Assembly: GCA_032207245.1 (NCBI GenBank)
Contig: CM063504.1
Coordinates: 15,427,287-15,491,286, forward strand
DNA length: 64,000 nt
DNA from: Pardosa pseudoannulata
Lineage: Eukaryota; Arthropoda; Arachnida; Araneae; Lycosidae
Direction of reading: 5' to 3'
Shown here one piece after another: positions 1 through 10,385 of this stretch. Every line of letters begins with the position of its first letter. Position 1 is the stretch's first letter. The notes under the pieces are model-generated. The model did no database searches. It was given only the letters and a program-made list of their open reading frames with translations, and had not been told where the DNA came from. Made by a program: the position numbers and the translations under genes.

Positions 1-500
1 GAACAATCACTGCAAAATAATTAAAGAGTTTTATTTTTATTAATATTTTATAATTTAAGTATTGTTACTTTTTGATTATTGTTTACAAAATATATTTTAG
101 AAAGCCCCCCCCCCCCTGAAAAAAAACACATTAGCTATCTTACCATTCAGTATGTTATCAAGATACTTGCATTGTTATAAAATAAAGATGCAATATTAAT
201 TTTGTAAATTTGAGTACGTTAATACGCTCAAAATGTTCCCCATAGTGTAAAAGTTTACAAATACTTACTCTAACGTATAATGCTTCTCAAACATAGTTAT
301 TAAAAGTAGTCTGGGATATTTATAGACTTACTTTCGAGAAATAGAATTTCATTTCATGTTTTTACTTCTGTGTAAATTTAAAAAAGATTCTTTAACTTAA
401 ACACGATTATCCGTAGAATATTCAACTTTTCAATTTAGAACTGATATAGTGTATAGTTGTATACCTCCATTTTTTATTGCGATCCACTCTCTAAATAACG
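1..500. other. AT-rich non-coding stretch
   Basis: Simple AT-rich sequence with a short poly-C run near 105-117. I see no ORF of substance, RNA gene or transposon end before the tandem array that begins near 500. Confidence 0.5.
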
Positions 501-770
501 AAAAATCTCAGTGTAGGACCTTAACGATACCGGTCTGCAACAATGAATTAGAGATATATCAAAGTATTCACATTCAGTTCAAATATTTTTTCTACAGTTG
601 GAACAGTTTTTTTTTTTTTAAACGAAAATGAAAGTGTATTTTTTGCAAAATTTTTGTTTTATTATTTTCTGAAACAGGATAAATTAATTTTAGTAAACAT
701 GGAAATTTTTAGTTCGTAAAGAAATGTCTACTTAAATAAATTTCTTACGCATGTTAAATCTTTCAGTCGT

Positions 771-788
771 CACCAGATGGCAGTACTT
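771..788 (+). promoter_or_regulatory. CTCF-like motif, repeat copy 1
   Basis: CACCAGATGGCAGTACTT resembles the vertebrate/insect CTCF core (CCA-x-x-AG-x-[GT]GGCAG type). It is the best preserved part of its tandem unit. Binding is inference from motif resemblance only. Confidence 0.3.
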
Positions 789-1092
789 GAATATATCTGA
801 GAATGTAACATGTAATCCATATTAGCAAGATGCGTTCAAATATCTCAGTGTAGGACGTTAACAATACCGGTCTGCAACAATGAAACAGAGATATATCAAG
901 GTATTCACATTCAGTGTAAACATTTTTTCTATATTTAAAAAAAAAAATGAAAATGTATTTTTTGTAAAATTTTTGTTTTATTATTTGCTGAAACAGGGTA
1001 CATGAATTTTAGTGAACGTGAAAATTTTCGGTTTGTAAAGAAATGTCTATTTAAGAAAAATATTTCTAACACATATTAAATCTTTCCGTCGT

Positions 1093-1110
1093 CACCAGAT
1101 GGCAGTACTT
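1093..1110 (+). promoter_or_regulatory. CTCF-like motif, repeat copy 2
   Basis: Exact copy of the CACCAGATGGCAGTACTT block in the second unit of the array, in the same orientation as copy 1. Confidence 0.3.
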
Positions 1111-1422
1111 GAATATATTTGAGGGCGTATCATGTAATCCATATTAACAAGATGCATTCAAAAATCTCAGTGTAGGACGTTAACAATACCGGTCTACAAC
1201 AATGAAACAGAGATATATCAAGGCATTCACATTCAGTTGAATATTTTTTTACAGTTGGAACAGTTCAAGAAAAAAATAAAAATGTATTTTTTGCAAAATT
1301 TTTGTTTTATTATTTTCTGAAACAGAGTAAACGAATTTTAGTATACGTGGAAATTTTTGGTTTGTAAAGAAATGTCTATTTAAGAAAAAACATTTCTAAC
1401 ACATTTTAAATCGTTCAGTCGT

Positions 1423-1440
1423 CACCAGATGGCAGTACTT
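1423..1440 (+). promoter_or_regulatory. CTCF-like motif, repeat copy 3
   Basis: Exact copy of the CACCAGATGGCAGTACTT block in the third unit of the array, in the same orientation as copies 1 and 2. Confidence 0.3.
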
Positions 1441-1490
1441 GAATATATCTGAGGACGTATCATCTAATCCGTATTAGCAAGATGCGTTGT

Positions 1491-2436
1491 TTATTTAATT
1501 AGCGTACAAAAAAAGTCATGCCCGCCTCAGAGTTTACTTTAATTGTTGATCTTGCCAGTAAACTTTAATGCTTTTGTCCTTTTGTCCTTTATTTAAGGTA
1601 TGATCTTTGTTTGATAGATTTATTAATAGCCGTCACTTGAATATCTACAACTTAATCAGAGTCTCCGTTGAAATGAATGATTAAATGTAACTGTTTCAAA
1701 GGATGAATCACACATACAATCCCGAATTTAATACCTGCAATTTATCTCCTTAGGTACAATGCGTGTCTCTCAAATGGATTTCCCGTAATAAACTCACGCC
1801 GATAACCAATCTTGTGTATGATTCTGGGTTGTGTAAACTGATTCAACATAACAGTGGGTATTAAACAGTATAACGTTTATCAATCTTATTAAAATTGTTA
1901 TAATATATCAGTTAGAACTCCCTTTTCGAGGATTCTTAATAAAGTATTTCGTTTTCTGCAATAATTAGATCCGAATATTTAGTTTTTGTCACAAAGCCGT
2001 TTTTAAGCTGCTCTGAATTGCATCAAAAGAGAAATGAATGTGCAGGTACCATCAGAAAAAAACATGAAAAAATGTTAAAACAGAATCATCACATAATATT
2101 AAATGGTGACATAAAACCTTGTTTCATGGATATCATAAGTATATGTAGCTGTTGGATTTAATCTGTAACTGAAGACTATGTTGTATGTGTGTATATCTTA
2201 AGCCCCTCGTTGCAGGTTTTGGAACATCTTCAGATATCCTAGAGTTCCACGCACGCAGTTTGCAGACCAGTGGTCTAGTGAAACAGACATTAGTCAGTTT
2301 GGGGAACAGCCAGTTGTCCATCTGTAGAAATCTTTTCTCCAAGAGATAGCATTTAGCTAAAGGAATCTAGCATAATCGTTACTCAGCCAGTATGGATGTT
2401 TATGGAGTATACAATACCATTTACTGCTTTTGTTAT
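1491..2436. other. Non-coding spacer
   Basis: Slightly more complex sequence than its surroundings, but without recognisable protein, tRNA or transposon ends. The 69-aa minus-strand ORF at 2133-2342 has no family resemblance I can see. Confidence 0.4.
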
Positions 2437-2438
2437 TA

Positions 2439-3420
2439 CAATAGAACCTGGATTAGACGAGCTTCTATTAAACGATGTTTCTGTTAACCGAGTCAATAAC
2501 GAAGTCTAATTTTTTTTTCTCCTTTCCAAAATGAGCTTGGAAAAAATGATACCCATTTTAGTTCTTTGTCAGTCTTACAGGCACCTCTTCCCCACAACAT
2601 GATTGCCCAGGCAAGGTAATTAGTGAATTCGTAAATCATTCAACAAAATAATTGTTGAAAAGAGGAGACGGGGTGAATCCCAGCAGACGGAAAACACACC
2701 TACAGGGAACTTCTTGAGATCAATGGAATTGAAGGATGTGAAGAAGTTTTAGAAGAGGACATTTGCGAGTGGCTGGACGTCGTTGAATATCAGCATCTAA
2801 ATTTTGAAATTCTCAATTACAAAGAAATCATACAAACCTGCATTTTAATTCGCTATCCTTCAACGAACATTAATGAAGCAGAAAACGAAGATGAGAACTA
2901 TAAGTCATAGTGAAAGTGTTCAAGCATTGGCAACTGCCCTAAAATATTTGGAACAAAGACCCTATGCTACACCGATGGATCCCCCGTTACTCAAAAATTG
3001 GCGAGATAGGGCTGCCCATGATAGAAATTCTGAATTTTTGCAACGACAGGTAACAGACGTTTTTTTTTTAATGCAAATTTAACATATTAATGTATATTAA
3101 ATTTTATAAACACAATATTTTCTTGAGATTTGTGTTATTTTTGAAAATGCTTCTTTCGATATTTAACTAAATATAGTTTAAAAAAATTCCATTTTACTTT
3201 TTAAAATTTACTACTAGAGTTAATCTCCTTTCTAAACCTTTTTCTCTATGGAACATAAGTTCATATATGTTTATTTTTATCATTTAAAGAACATTTTTAC
3301 TTTAAAAGTTAGTTAAATTCGCAAGCACGAAGGTTTTTATATAGGGTTTCTATTAACCGAGATTTCTGATATCCGAGGTATTAGCAGTCCCATTTAGCTC
3401 ATATAATCGAGGTTCTACTG
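2439..3420 (+). mobile_element. Decayed Tigger/pogo-like DNA transposon
   Basis: The left end CAATAGAACCTGGATTA (2439-2455) is the inverted partner of the right end TAATCGAGGTTCTACTG (3404-3420). The TIRs match with few mismatches, and a TA flanks each side (2437-2438 and 3421-3422), as expected for Tc1/mariner/pogo insertion. Inside is a transposase C-terminal remnant on the plus strand. At 982 bp the element is far shorter than a full Tigger (usually above 2 kb), so most of the transposase has been deleted. The right terminus shares 18 identical bases with the end of the array at 28969-28986, so both belong to one family. Confidence 0.75.
2758..3082 (+). pseudogene. Tigger/pogo-type transposase, C-terminal remnant, frameshifted
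   Basis: One frame from 2758 reads DICEWLDVVEYQHLNFEI and ends at a stop near 2910. A second frame (2873-3082) continues with ISHSESVQALATALKYLEQR, then LLKNWRDRAAHDRNSEF and QRQVTDVFF. This order (acidic helix, ISH-x-EALQAL-type helix, LLRRWRD-type motif, Q-rich tail ending in FF) is typical of the C-terminal part of Tigger/Jerky-family transposases. A 1-nt shift separates the two frames, and the DDE catalytic domain and CENP-B-type DNA-binding domain are absent. It lies inside the TIR-bounded element 2439-3420. Non-functional remnant. Confidence 0.65.
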
Positions 3421-3422
3421 TA

Positions 3423-4020
3423 CTATATAACCTTTTATTTGCCCTCATTAAGTATTTCATGTATTCTGTCATGATAGAAGATAAACCAAACTTTCCCCGT
3501 TGTTACATAAAAGACAAATTATTAACATTCATGGAGAAAAAATTTTAAAAATTTCAAAATTATTAATCATTCCAAGTTGACGTCATAATGAGGCCAGGAA
3601 GTTAAAACGTAATATGATTAAATTGCATTTATTCTACTGTGTACATTGGTTTTAAAACTTTTAAGCCTACATGTGTAGGTTATATGATAAAACCTTGCTG
3701 ATTTTGCATCACATTGAAATCTTTATGAATTCATCAGGTTCATCCACATAATATCAGCATTTTTATTTAAGAATATATACTATTTGCTGAGAAACTTATA
3801 GATTTTAATAGTATAAAAATTACTATCTAATTTTTTATTTGAATAATAAAGACAAACTTGTACCTGTATATCATACCGAAGACATGAGTAACGTGACAAA
3901 AGTATAGCATATTTAATCACAGTTGAAAAAATATATATAATGTAGGAAATATATACCTACTCTAGTAGAGTATAGGATTATACATATATACATTAAAATT
4001 TAGCTTTCAATTCTTAGCTC
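3423..4020. other. AT-rich non-coding spacer
   Basis: No gene, RNA or transposon boundary is recognised. The last part grades into the tandem array that follows. Confidence 0.4.
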
Positions 4021-5940
4021 TGTTTTATACATTAGGTAAGATTAGCTCGCAATTAAAAGCATGTATTACACATAAAAACATCTTAAACTTACACTTATTT
4101 ATAATTATTAGCATTAGCAACACTTACGTATAGTAATCTTAGGTATAAAACTCAGCTACGAATTTTAAGGTAAATTTATTGTAGGTTTTTATAATGCTCT
4201 AAGTATGCTTTAGGATATTAAGTTTATACTTACTACAGGATATTTATATTTCCTACTGTAATTAAAAATGCTATAGTTGGGGTACAATGTATTACATAAT
4301 TTTTAAAATGCATAATTTAGAATTTTGCAACAACATCTTTACTTTCCATAAATGAAGTCAATGCATTCATTGAAAATCTTACTGTGTATAAGCTTTAATA
4401 TACACTTTATTATTACATTTTTGAAACGAAATAAATCCCGAAAAGCATGTATTACACATAAAAACATCTTAAACTTACATTTATCTATACTTATTAGCAT
4501 TAGCAACACTTACCCATAGTAATCTTAAGTATAAAACTGAGCTACGAATTTTAAAGTAAATTTAATGTAGGTATATAAAGTGCTCTAAGTATGCTTTAAG
4601 ATGTTACGTTTATACTTACTAGATGATATTTATATTTTTCTACTGTTATTAAAAATGTTATAGTTGAGGTAGAATGTATTACATAATTTTAAAAAATCCA
4701 TAATTTACAAATTTGCAATAATCCAACAACATCTTAACTTTCCATAAATAAAGTCAATGTGTTCATTATAAATCTCAATGTGTATAAACTTTAATATACA
4801 CTTTATTATTACAACTTTGCCACAAAATAAATCAATAACAGCATGTATTAGACATAAAAAACATCTTAAACTTACACTTATCTATACTTATTAGCATTAG
4901 AAACAATTACATATAGTAATCTTAAGTATAAAACTGAGCTACGAATTTTAAAGTAAATTTAGTGCAGATTTTTATAGTGCTCTAAGTATGCTTTAAGATA
5001 TTAAGTTTATACTTACTAGGTGATATTTATATTTTCTACTGTAATTAAAAATATTATAGTTGGGGTAGAATGTATTACATAATTTTTAAAAATGCATAAT
5101 TTAGAATTTTGTAGTAATCCAACAACATCTTTACTTTCCATAAATAAAGGTCATGCATTCATTGAAAATCCGAATATGTATAAACTTTAATATACACTTT
5201 ATTATTACATTTTTTTCCACAAATAAATCAAGAAAACCATGTATTACACATAAAAACATCTTAAACTTACACTTATCTATACTTATTAGCATTAGCAACA
5301 CTTACCCATAGTAATCTCATATATAAAACTGAGCTTCGAATTTTAAGGTAAATTTAATGTAGGTTTTTACAGTACTTTAAATGTTATAAATGCTGTAAAA
5401 TGTATTACACGATTTTTAAAATGCATAATTTAGAATTTTGCAGTAATCCAACAACATTTATACTTTCCATAAATATAGCCAATGCATTCATTAAAAATCT
5501 GAACATGTATAAACTTTAATATACACTTAATTATTACAATTTTGACACAAAATAAATCAATAAAAGCATGTATTACACATGAAACATCTTAAACTTACAC
5601 TTATCTATACTTATTAGCATTAGAAACACAAGTATAAAACTAAGCTACGAATTTTAAGGTAAATTTAGTGTAGGTTTTTATAGTGCTCTAAGTATGCTTT
5701 ACGATATTAAGTTTATACTTACTAGATGATATTTACATTTTTCTACTGTAATTAAAAATGTTATAGATGCGGTAGAATGTATTACATAATTTTTAAAAGT
5801 GCATAATTTAGAATTTTCCAGTAATCCAACAACATCTTTACTTTCCATAAATAAAGTCAATGTATTCATTGAAAATCTGAATGTGTATAAACTTTAATAT
5901 ACGCTTTATTACATTTTTTGCCGCAAATTAAATCAATAAA
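4020..5940 (+). repeat. Tandem array, about 390-bp unit, 5 copies
   Basis: Units open with GCATGTATTACACATAAAA at about 4059, 4445, 4841, 5237 and 5566 (spacing 386, 396, 396, 329). Each runs through TTATTAGCATTAGCAACAC, CTAAGTATGCTTTA, TACTTTCCATAAATAAAG and ends near TTAATATACACTTTATTATTACA. The fourth unit lacks about 65 bp around the TAAGTTTATACTTACTAG segment. Very A/T-rich and without coding potential; satellite-like. Confidence 0.88.
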
Positions 5941-6667
5941 ATTAAACAAAATATTTCCCCAATATGTTTCACGTCCGCTGTAAACGTTTGTTAATGCTTG
6001 TTGTTGCTTGTTTATTTTTGCCAAACTTCATTACGTAAATGTACAACATTTTTAAAATAGTACAACTTAAACACTAAAAAATACTATTTAACAGATGTAT
6101 AATGCATATCTAAAGAATTAAACATTCCGTTAAATGTTCAACAAAGTTACATGCAGCATTGAATGCTACTCCACGCTTGCAGAGATAACCCATAACTTTT
6201 TAGAACTAACTATTATTATATAACCCGATTTGGTTCAGAATATTTTAAACCTCACCTAATTAAGAAAACTTTTGAAGCTTATTATACGCTCCAGTGGCTT
6301 CCTTAATCAAAGTTAATTACCAATCATTACCTTAATTCACTGAACCTTTGTGAAATAACATACTCTTGGGAAAATGCGTCTAAACAATGTAAGAGATAAC
6401 ATGCAACACAGTAATGAAAATTACGGTTTAAAGAACATGAGGGAGAGACATAAAATTTGCTCCTTTTTTACGTTCTAAAATATATTTAAGTTAAAAAGAA
6501 AATATTTTAATTTTATCAACGGACATTTTATCAATAATTCTTTATTTGTATCATTTTTCTTCTTTCATCTAGGGGTTTAAAACTCAATATATTTGTGATA
6601 AGATCTAAAAAAATAGAATATTCTAAAGAGTTCCTGCTACTAATGTCCAGTTCATATTTTATGAACT
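5941..6667. other. AT-rich non-coding stretch preceding hAT insertion
   Basis: No features recognised up to the target-site duplication of the hAT element. Confidence 0.4.
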
Positions 6668-6675
6668 AACTAGGA
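6668..6675 (+). repeat. hAT target-site duplication, left copy (AACTAGGA)
   Basis: AACTAGGA immediately precedes the left terminus CAGTG and recurs exactly at 9271-9278 after the right terminus CACTG. It is 8 bp long with central TA, fitting the nnnTAnnn target preference of the Buster branch of hAT elements. Confidence 0.93.
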
Positions 6676-6691
6676 CAGTGTTTCTCAACCT
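6676..6691 (+). repeat. hAT left terminal inverted repeat
   Basis: CAGTGTTTCTCAACCT, matching the right end at 15 of 16 positions (T versus A at position 6). CAGTG-x-TTCTCAACC is a common hAT terminus. Confidence 0.9.
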
Positions 6692-7189
6692 TTTAGTATT
6701 CACGGCCCAATTTTCAATCATAATTTTCATCGCGCCCCCCTCCCCACCGCGTACAATAAAATGTATACAATAATAATGTATTTTGAGCATTATGGCGCTA
6801 AACCTGCACTACAACCTTAATTTTAAACTTTGCAAATTACCAAGAATACGGAAATTTATTGACATTTTGCAACACTGATACTCAGCATTGAAAAAACAAT
6901 AATCCTATGCCTTTTTATTGCTCTTGCGTCCCGCCATGTCGGGCATTCTCACGGTTTCGCGAGAAGTTTCGATTTGTCTGGAATTTGTCTGGTCAGCTTA
7001 AAAGTTAAGTTAGGAGCGTGCGCAGATGTGAACAAATGTTTTCTCATAGGGAGAAGGAGAAAGGTTCTATGACGCCAATTTCAATTCCAGACAATCTCAT
7101 TCGAGTCGATCCTTCTTATCGTTATTGAATCTATTCTTAATTGCAATTCACGGTATTAAATATTCACGGCAGCAGACTTATGCAGAATC

Positions 7190-9046
7190 ATGGATAAATT
7201 TTTAAGCGGGCGTAAGCGAGCATTAGACGATAGACAAGCATCAACAAGTACACAGACGAGCGTGGTTCCGAAAATAAAATCAAGAAAATATTCTCAAGAA
7301 TACTTAAATTTTGGGTTCACTAGTACTGAAGTAAATGAAGAAGAAAGGCCCCTGTGTATCATTTGCTCAAAAATGTTGGCGGCAGACAGCATGAAACCTA
7401 ATAAACTTAAACGACATTTGGAAACGCTTCATAGTGAGTACGTAAACAAACCCAGAGAATTCTTCGAATTAAAATTAAAATCATATGAAAAGCAAAAATC
7501 ATTGTTTAAAAAAACTTTGTCTGTGAATGAAAAAGCTTTAATTGCCTCTTACAAACTTTCATATAAAATAGCCAGATGTAAAAAGCCTCACACCATTGGT
7601 GAAGAGCTTATTTTGCCAGCCGCAATTGAGATTGTAGAAATTATGTTTGGAGATAATTTTGCAAAACAATTGCAGTCTATACCTGTTTCAAATGATACTG
7701 TTGCCCGTCGAATTGCTGATATAGCTGAAGATGTAGAGTGTCAGCTTTTGTCGAAGTTGCGTGACAAATTGTTTTCAATACAACTCGATGAGGCAACAGA
7801 TAGTAATAAAGATGCTCATTTCATTGCCTATGTTAGATTTTGTGATGATTTGTCAGTAGTAGAAGAATTACTTTTCTGCAAACCAATAGAACTCAAAGCA
7901 ACAGCACTCGCATTATTTGCTATCTTAAATGATTTTATGAACGAGGCAAACATAGAATGGAAAAATTGCGTCGGAATATGCACCGATGGTGCTCGTTCTA
8001 TGTCCGGAAGATTCCAAAGTATTCAAGCACTTGTGAAACAAAAATCGCCACAGTGCGTCTGGACACATTGCATGATCCACAGAGAAGCTTTGGCTTCCAA
8101 AGAAATGAGTCCTGGTTTGAATATTGTGTTAACTACGGTTGTAACCGTAGTAAATTATATAAAAATGAGACCCCTGAAATCAAGAATCTTTTCCGCACTT
8201 TGTAAAGACATGGGTGCAGTACATTCAGCGTTACTATTTTATTGCGAGGCAAGATGGTTATCACGAGGGAAATTTTTGCAACGTGTTTATGAATTAAAAG
8301 AAGAAATCGCCGTTTTCCTAGAAGAGGAAAACAGACCGGAAGCTGAGAATTTTCGCGATAGTTTATTTGTGATGAAATTGAGCTACATGGTCGACATATT
8401 CGAGAAATTAAATAACTTGAATCTTCATCTGCAAGGAGCAAATACACATATATTGGATACGAGTGATAAAGTTAATGCTTTTTGTAGGAAATTGGAATTG
8501 TGGAGCAGAAATTTAAAGCAAGAAAACTTAACAATGTTTGCAAATTTGAATGATTGTATTAAAACTTACAAGGCTGAAGAACAACATGTAAAAGTTGTTT
8601 TTGCAACCATTGAAAATCATTTAGCAATGCTAGCAAAGAATTTTAAAAAGTACTTTCTTGCTGACGACAAACTGATATCAAGTTACAAGTGGGTGAGGGA
8701 TCCATTTCAAAATACTCCCGAAGGACTCTCAATTGAAGAGGAAGAAACCTTCATAGACTTCACGGCAAGCGGCGAAACCAAAAGACAATTTAGTAATAAA
8801 TCACTCTTTGAATTTTGGGCAGGAGTGGATGATGAGTTTTCTGCACTAAAAACAAGGGCATTTCGCATTCTACTACCATTTTCAACATCTTACCTTTGTG
8901 AAACTGGATTTTCTGCGGTGGCTTCTTTGAAGACAAAATATAGATCTCAGCTAAATATAGAAAAAGAACTGAGAGTGTCTATTTCTAATATTAAACCCTC
9001 CTTCGAAAAACTTTGCTCTGAAAGACAGGCCCAAGGAAGTCACTAA
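7190..9046 (+). CDS. hAT-family BED zinc-finger transposase (ZBED5/Buster-like)
   Basis: 618 residues, no internal stop. An N-terminal basic region is followed by a BED-type zinc finger with C56-x2-C59 and H76-x4-H81 (CIIC ... HLETLH). The RNase H-like core holds LDEATDS (D200), CTDGARSM (D266), the hAT C-x2-H motif CMIH (294-297) and EARWLSRG (353-360). An insertion-domain-like helical stretch follows. The C-terminal hAT dimerisation segment contains CETGFSAV, whose E571 sits where the catalytic glutamate of hAT enzymes lies, so the D-D-E triad looks complete. The expected role is nuclear cut-and-paste transposition, with the BED finger binding the element ends. The ATG at 7190 is the first in frame inside the element, giving a 5' leader of about 510 bp and a 3' tail of about 220 bp. 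Vertebrate ZBED5 is a domesticated relative, but flanking TIRs and TSD show this copy is a transposon gene. Confidence 0.95.
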   Translation: MDKFLSGRKRALDDRQASTSTQTSVVPKIKSRKYSQEYLNFGFTSTEVNEEERPLCIICSKMLAADSMKPNKLKRHLETLHSEYVNKPREFFELKLKSYEKQKSLFKKTLSVNEKALIASYKLSYKIARCKKPHTIGEELILPAAIEIVEIMFGDNFAKQLQSIPVSNDTVARRIADIAEDVECQLLSKLRDKLFSIQLDEATDSNKDAHFIAYVRFCDDLSVVEELLFCKPIELKATALALFAILNDFMNEANIEWKNCVGICTDGARSMSGRFQSIQALVKQKSPQCVWTHCMIHREALASKEMSPGLNIVLTTVVTVVNYIKMRPLKSRIFSALCKDMGAVHSALLFYCEARWLSRGKFLQRVYELKEEIAVFLEEENRPEAENFRDSLFVMKLSYMVDIFEKLNNLNLHLQGANTHILDTSDKVNAFCRKLELWSRNLKQENLTMFANLNDCIKTYKAEEQHVKVVFATIENHLAMLAKNFKKYFLADDKLISSYKWVRDPFQNTPEGLSIEEEETFIDFTASGETKRQFSNKSLFEFWAGVDDEFSALKTRAFRILLPFSTSYLCETGFSAVASLKTKYRSQLNIEKELRVSISNIKPSFEKLCSERQAQGSH

Positions 9047-9226
9047 TAATTATTAAATTTGTTTTTAATTTAGTAAGTTGTTTTAATTTAATAAGTTAAT
9101 TATTAAATATGTCGAAATGTATTTTGTTTTGTATGTGTGTGTGTGTTCTTTCCTTTCAGTCACTTAATCAATTTTTTTAAATAACATTTTCTCTTGGATA
9201 TGCTCGCGCCCCCCCATTAGTGTGCT

Positions 9227-9248
9227 CGCGCCCCCCTAGGGGGGCGCG
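9227..9248. repeat. Perfect 22-bp GC palindrome in hAT right subterminal region
   Basis: Arms CGCGCCCCCC and GGGGGGCGCG flank a central TA, perfectly self-complementary. A second CTCGCGCCCCCC copy lies at 9203-9215, and the left end has a similar run near 6731-6738. Probable transposase-binding or stem-loop site; function is inferred. Confidence 0.8.
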
Positions 9249-9254
9249 CCCCAC

Positions 9255-9270
9255 AGGTTGAGAATCACTG
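9255..9270 (-). repeat. hAT right terminal inverted repeat
   Basis: AGGTTGAGAATCACTG, the inverted partner of 6676-6691 with one mismatch. Confidence 0.9.
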
Positions 9271-9278
9271 AACTAGGA
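9271..9278 (+). repeat. hAT target-site duplication, right copy (AACTAGGA)
   Basis: Identical to 6668-6675. Confidence 0.93.
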
Positions 9279-9300
9279 GGAAAACTTTAATGTGTGTCCA

Positions 9301-9311
9301 TAAATAAATAA

Positions 9312-9349
<38 letters not shown>

Positions 9350-9400
9350 TTGTGTGCGTCTGTATGTAAAATGCATGCATGCATGTATGTATATGTAATA
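9301..9400 (+). repeat. Compound microsatellite (TA)n(TG)n(CATG)n
   Basis: Runs of AT, then GT, then GCAT/GTAT tetranucleotides. Starts about 20 bp beyond the hAT right duplication. Confidence 0.9.
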
Positions 9401-9940
9401 GTATCAATATCTAAGCCCCTAAGTCTATCCAAAATTATCCGTTTTCTCCATTCATTAATCTAAATTTTGAATTCTTCTCTTTATATTAATCGTGTTTTCT
9501 CAAGCATCAAATCAAATGATGAAGTTTATCAATTCTTCAGTCGAACCTCGAAATTCTTTGATTCTCAATTATAGAAATGATATTGCTGTCATTTTAATAA
9601 GGAAGTAATAACTCTCCCAGGAAAAATCTGTAATGATAAACAATAATAGTCATCCTGAACACCGCGCTTTAGCAGATGTCTATAGTAAAAAGTTACTCAC
9701 TTTAAGTAAGTAATTATTGTCTCAGCCTTTTCACACCAGACTTAAACCCCACGTGGTACTTGGTCTTCTCTCGCTCAAGATTGGCATTGAGACATCAATG
9801 CCTTTACGATTAATGTGTTTCTTCAGAACAGAAGTTTAGCAGGACTCTTGGCAGCCCAATATAACCGGGCTGAGAAAAATAATAGGGGAAATTTAAAGGG
9901 TTTTCCTAAATAAATTTGAGTCCGATTTGTTCCATCGTCA
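9401..9940. other. Non-coding spacer
   Basis: Moderately complex sequence without a recognised gene or transposon terminus. Confidence 0.4.
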
Positions 9941-10206
<266 letters not shown>

Positions 10207-10229
10207 CTAGGGGGGAGTGGGGGATTGCG

Positions 10230-10385
10230 TATGTATACATATATGTATGCATATGAATGTGTATATATTTGTAGATATATGTATATGTATGTTTATATAT
10301 TTATATATTTTTGCATATGTATGTTTATATATTTATATATGTATGCATATATATGTTTATATATAAATGTGTGTGTGCGTGTATA
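10230..10385 (+). repeat. Degenerate TATG/TATA microsatellite tail
   Basis: Interrupted TATGTATG and TATTTATATA motifs continuing from the (TA)n tract, separated from it by a short GC-rich plug (GGGGGGAGTGGGGG). Confidence 0.75.

Larger units (their letters stand above)
500..1490 (+). repeat. Tandem array, about 330-bp unit, 3 copies
   Basis: Three head-to-tail units begin with CTCAGTGTAGGAC near 508, 845 and 1166 (spacing about 337 and 322 bp). Each unit runs through an ACCGGTCTGCAACAATGAA-like segment, an A/T-rich middle and a block containing CACCAGATGGCAGTACTT. The middle has many substitutions and indels between copies, while the CACCAGATGGCAGTACTT block is identical in all three. No coding capacity is seen; the 60-aa ORF at 449-631 is a chance reading. 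Confidence 0.85.
6676..9270 (+). mobile_element. Complete hAT (Buster/ZBED5-like) DNA transposon
   Basis: A 2595-bp element bounded by terminal inverted repeats: left CAGTGTTTCTCAACCT (6676-6691) and right, read inward, CAGTGATTCTCAACCT (9270-9255), a 15/16 match. A perfect 8-bp duplication flanks it. The single ORF (7190-9046) encodes an uninterrupted transposase. Both subterminal zones carry C-runs of the CGCGCCCCCC type, out of keeping with the AT-rich surroundings: one near 6731 on the left and two on the right, one of them in a palindrome. The intact ORF, exact duplication and near-identical TIRs suggest a young, possibly still autonomous copy; activity itself is inference. Confidence 0.93.

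Noticed and set aside
7957..8447. ORFs of 82 and 104 aa overlapping the hAT gene
   Set aside because: Shadow frames of the 618-aa transposase.
7190..9046. Domesticated host ZBED5 gene
   Set aside because: Flanking TIRs and a perfect target duplication show an element in its transposon context; domestication would not require these.
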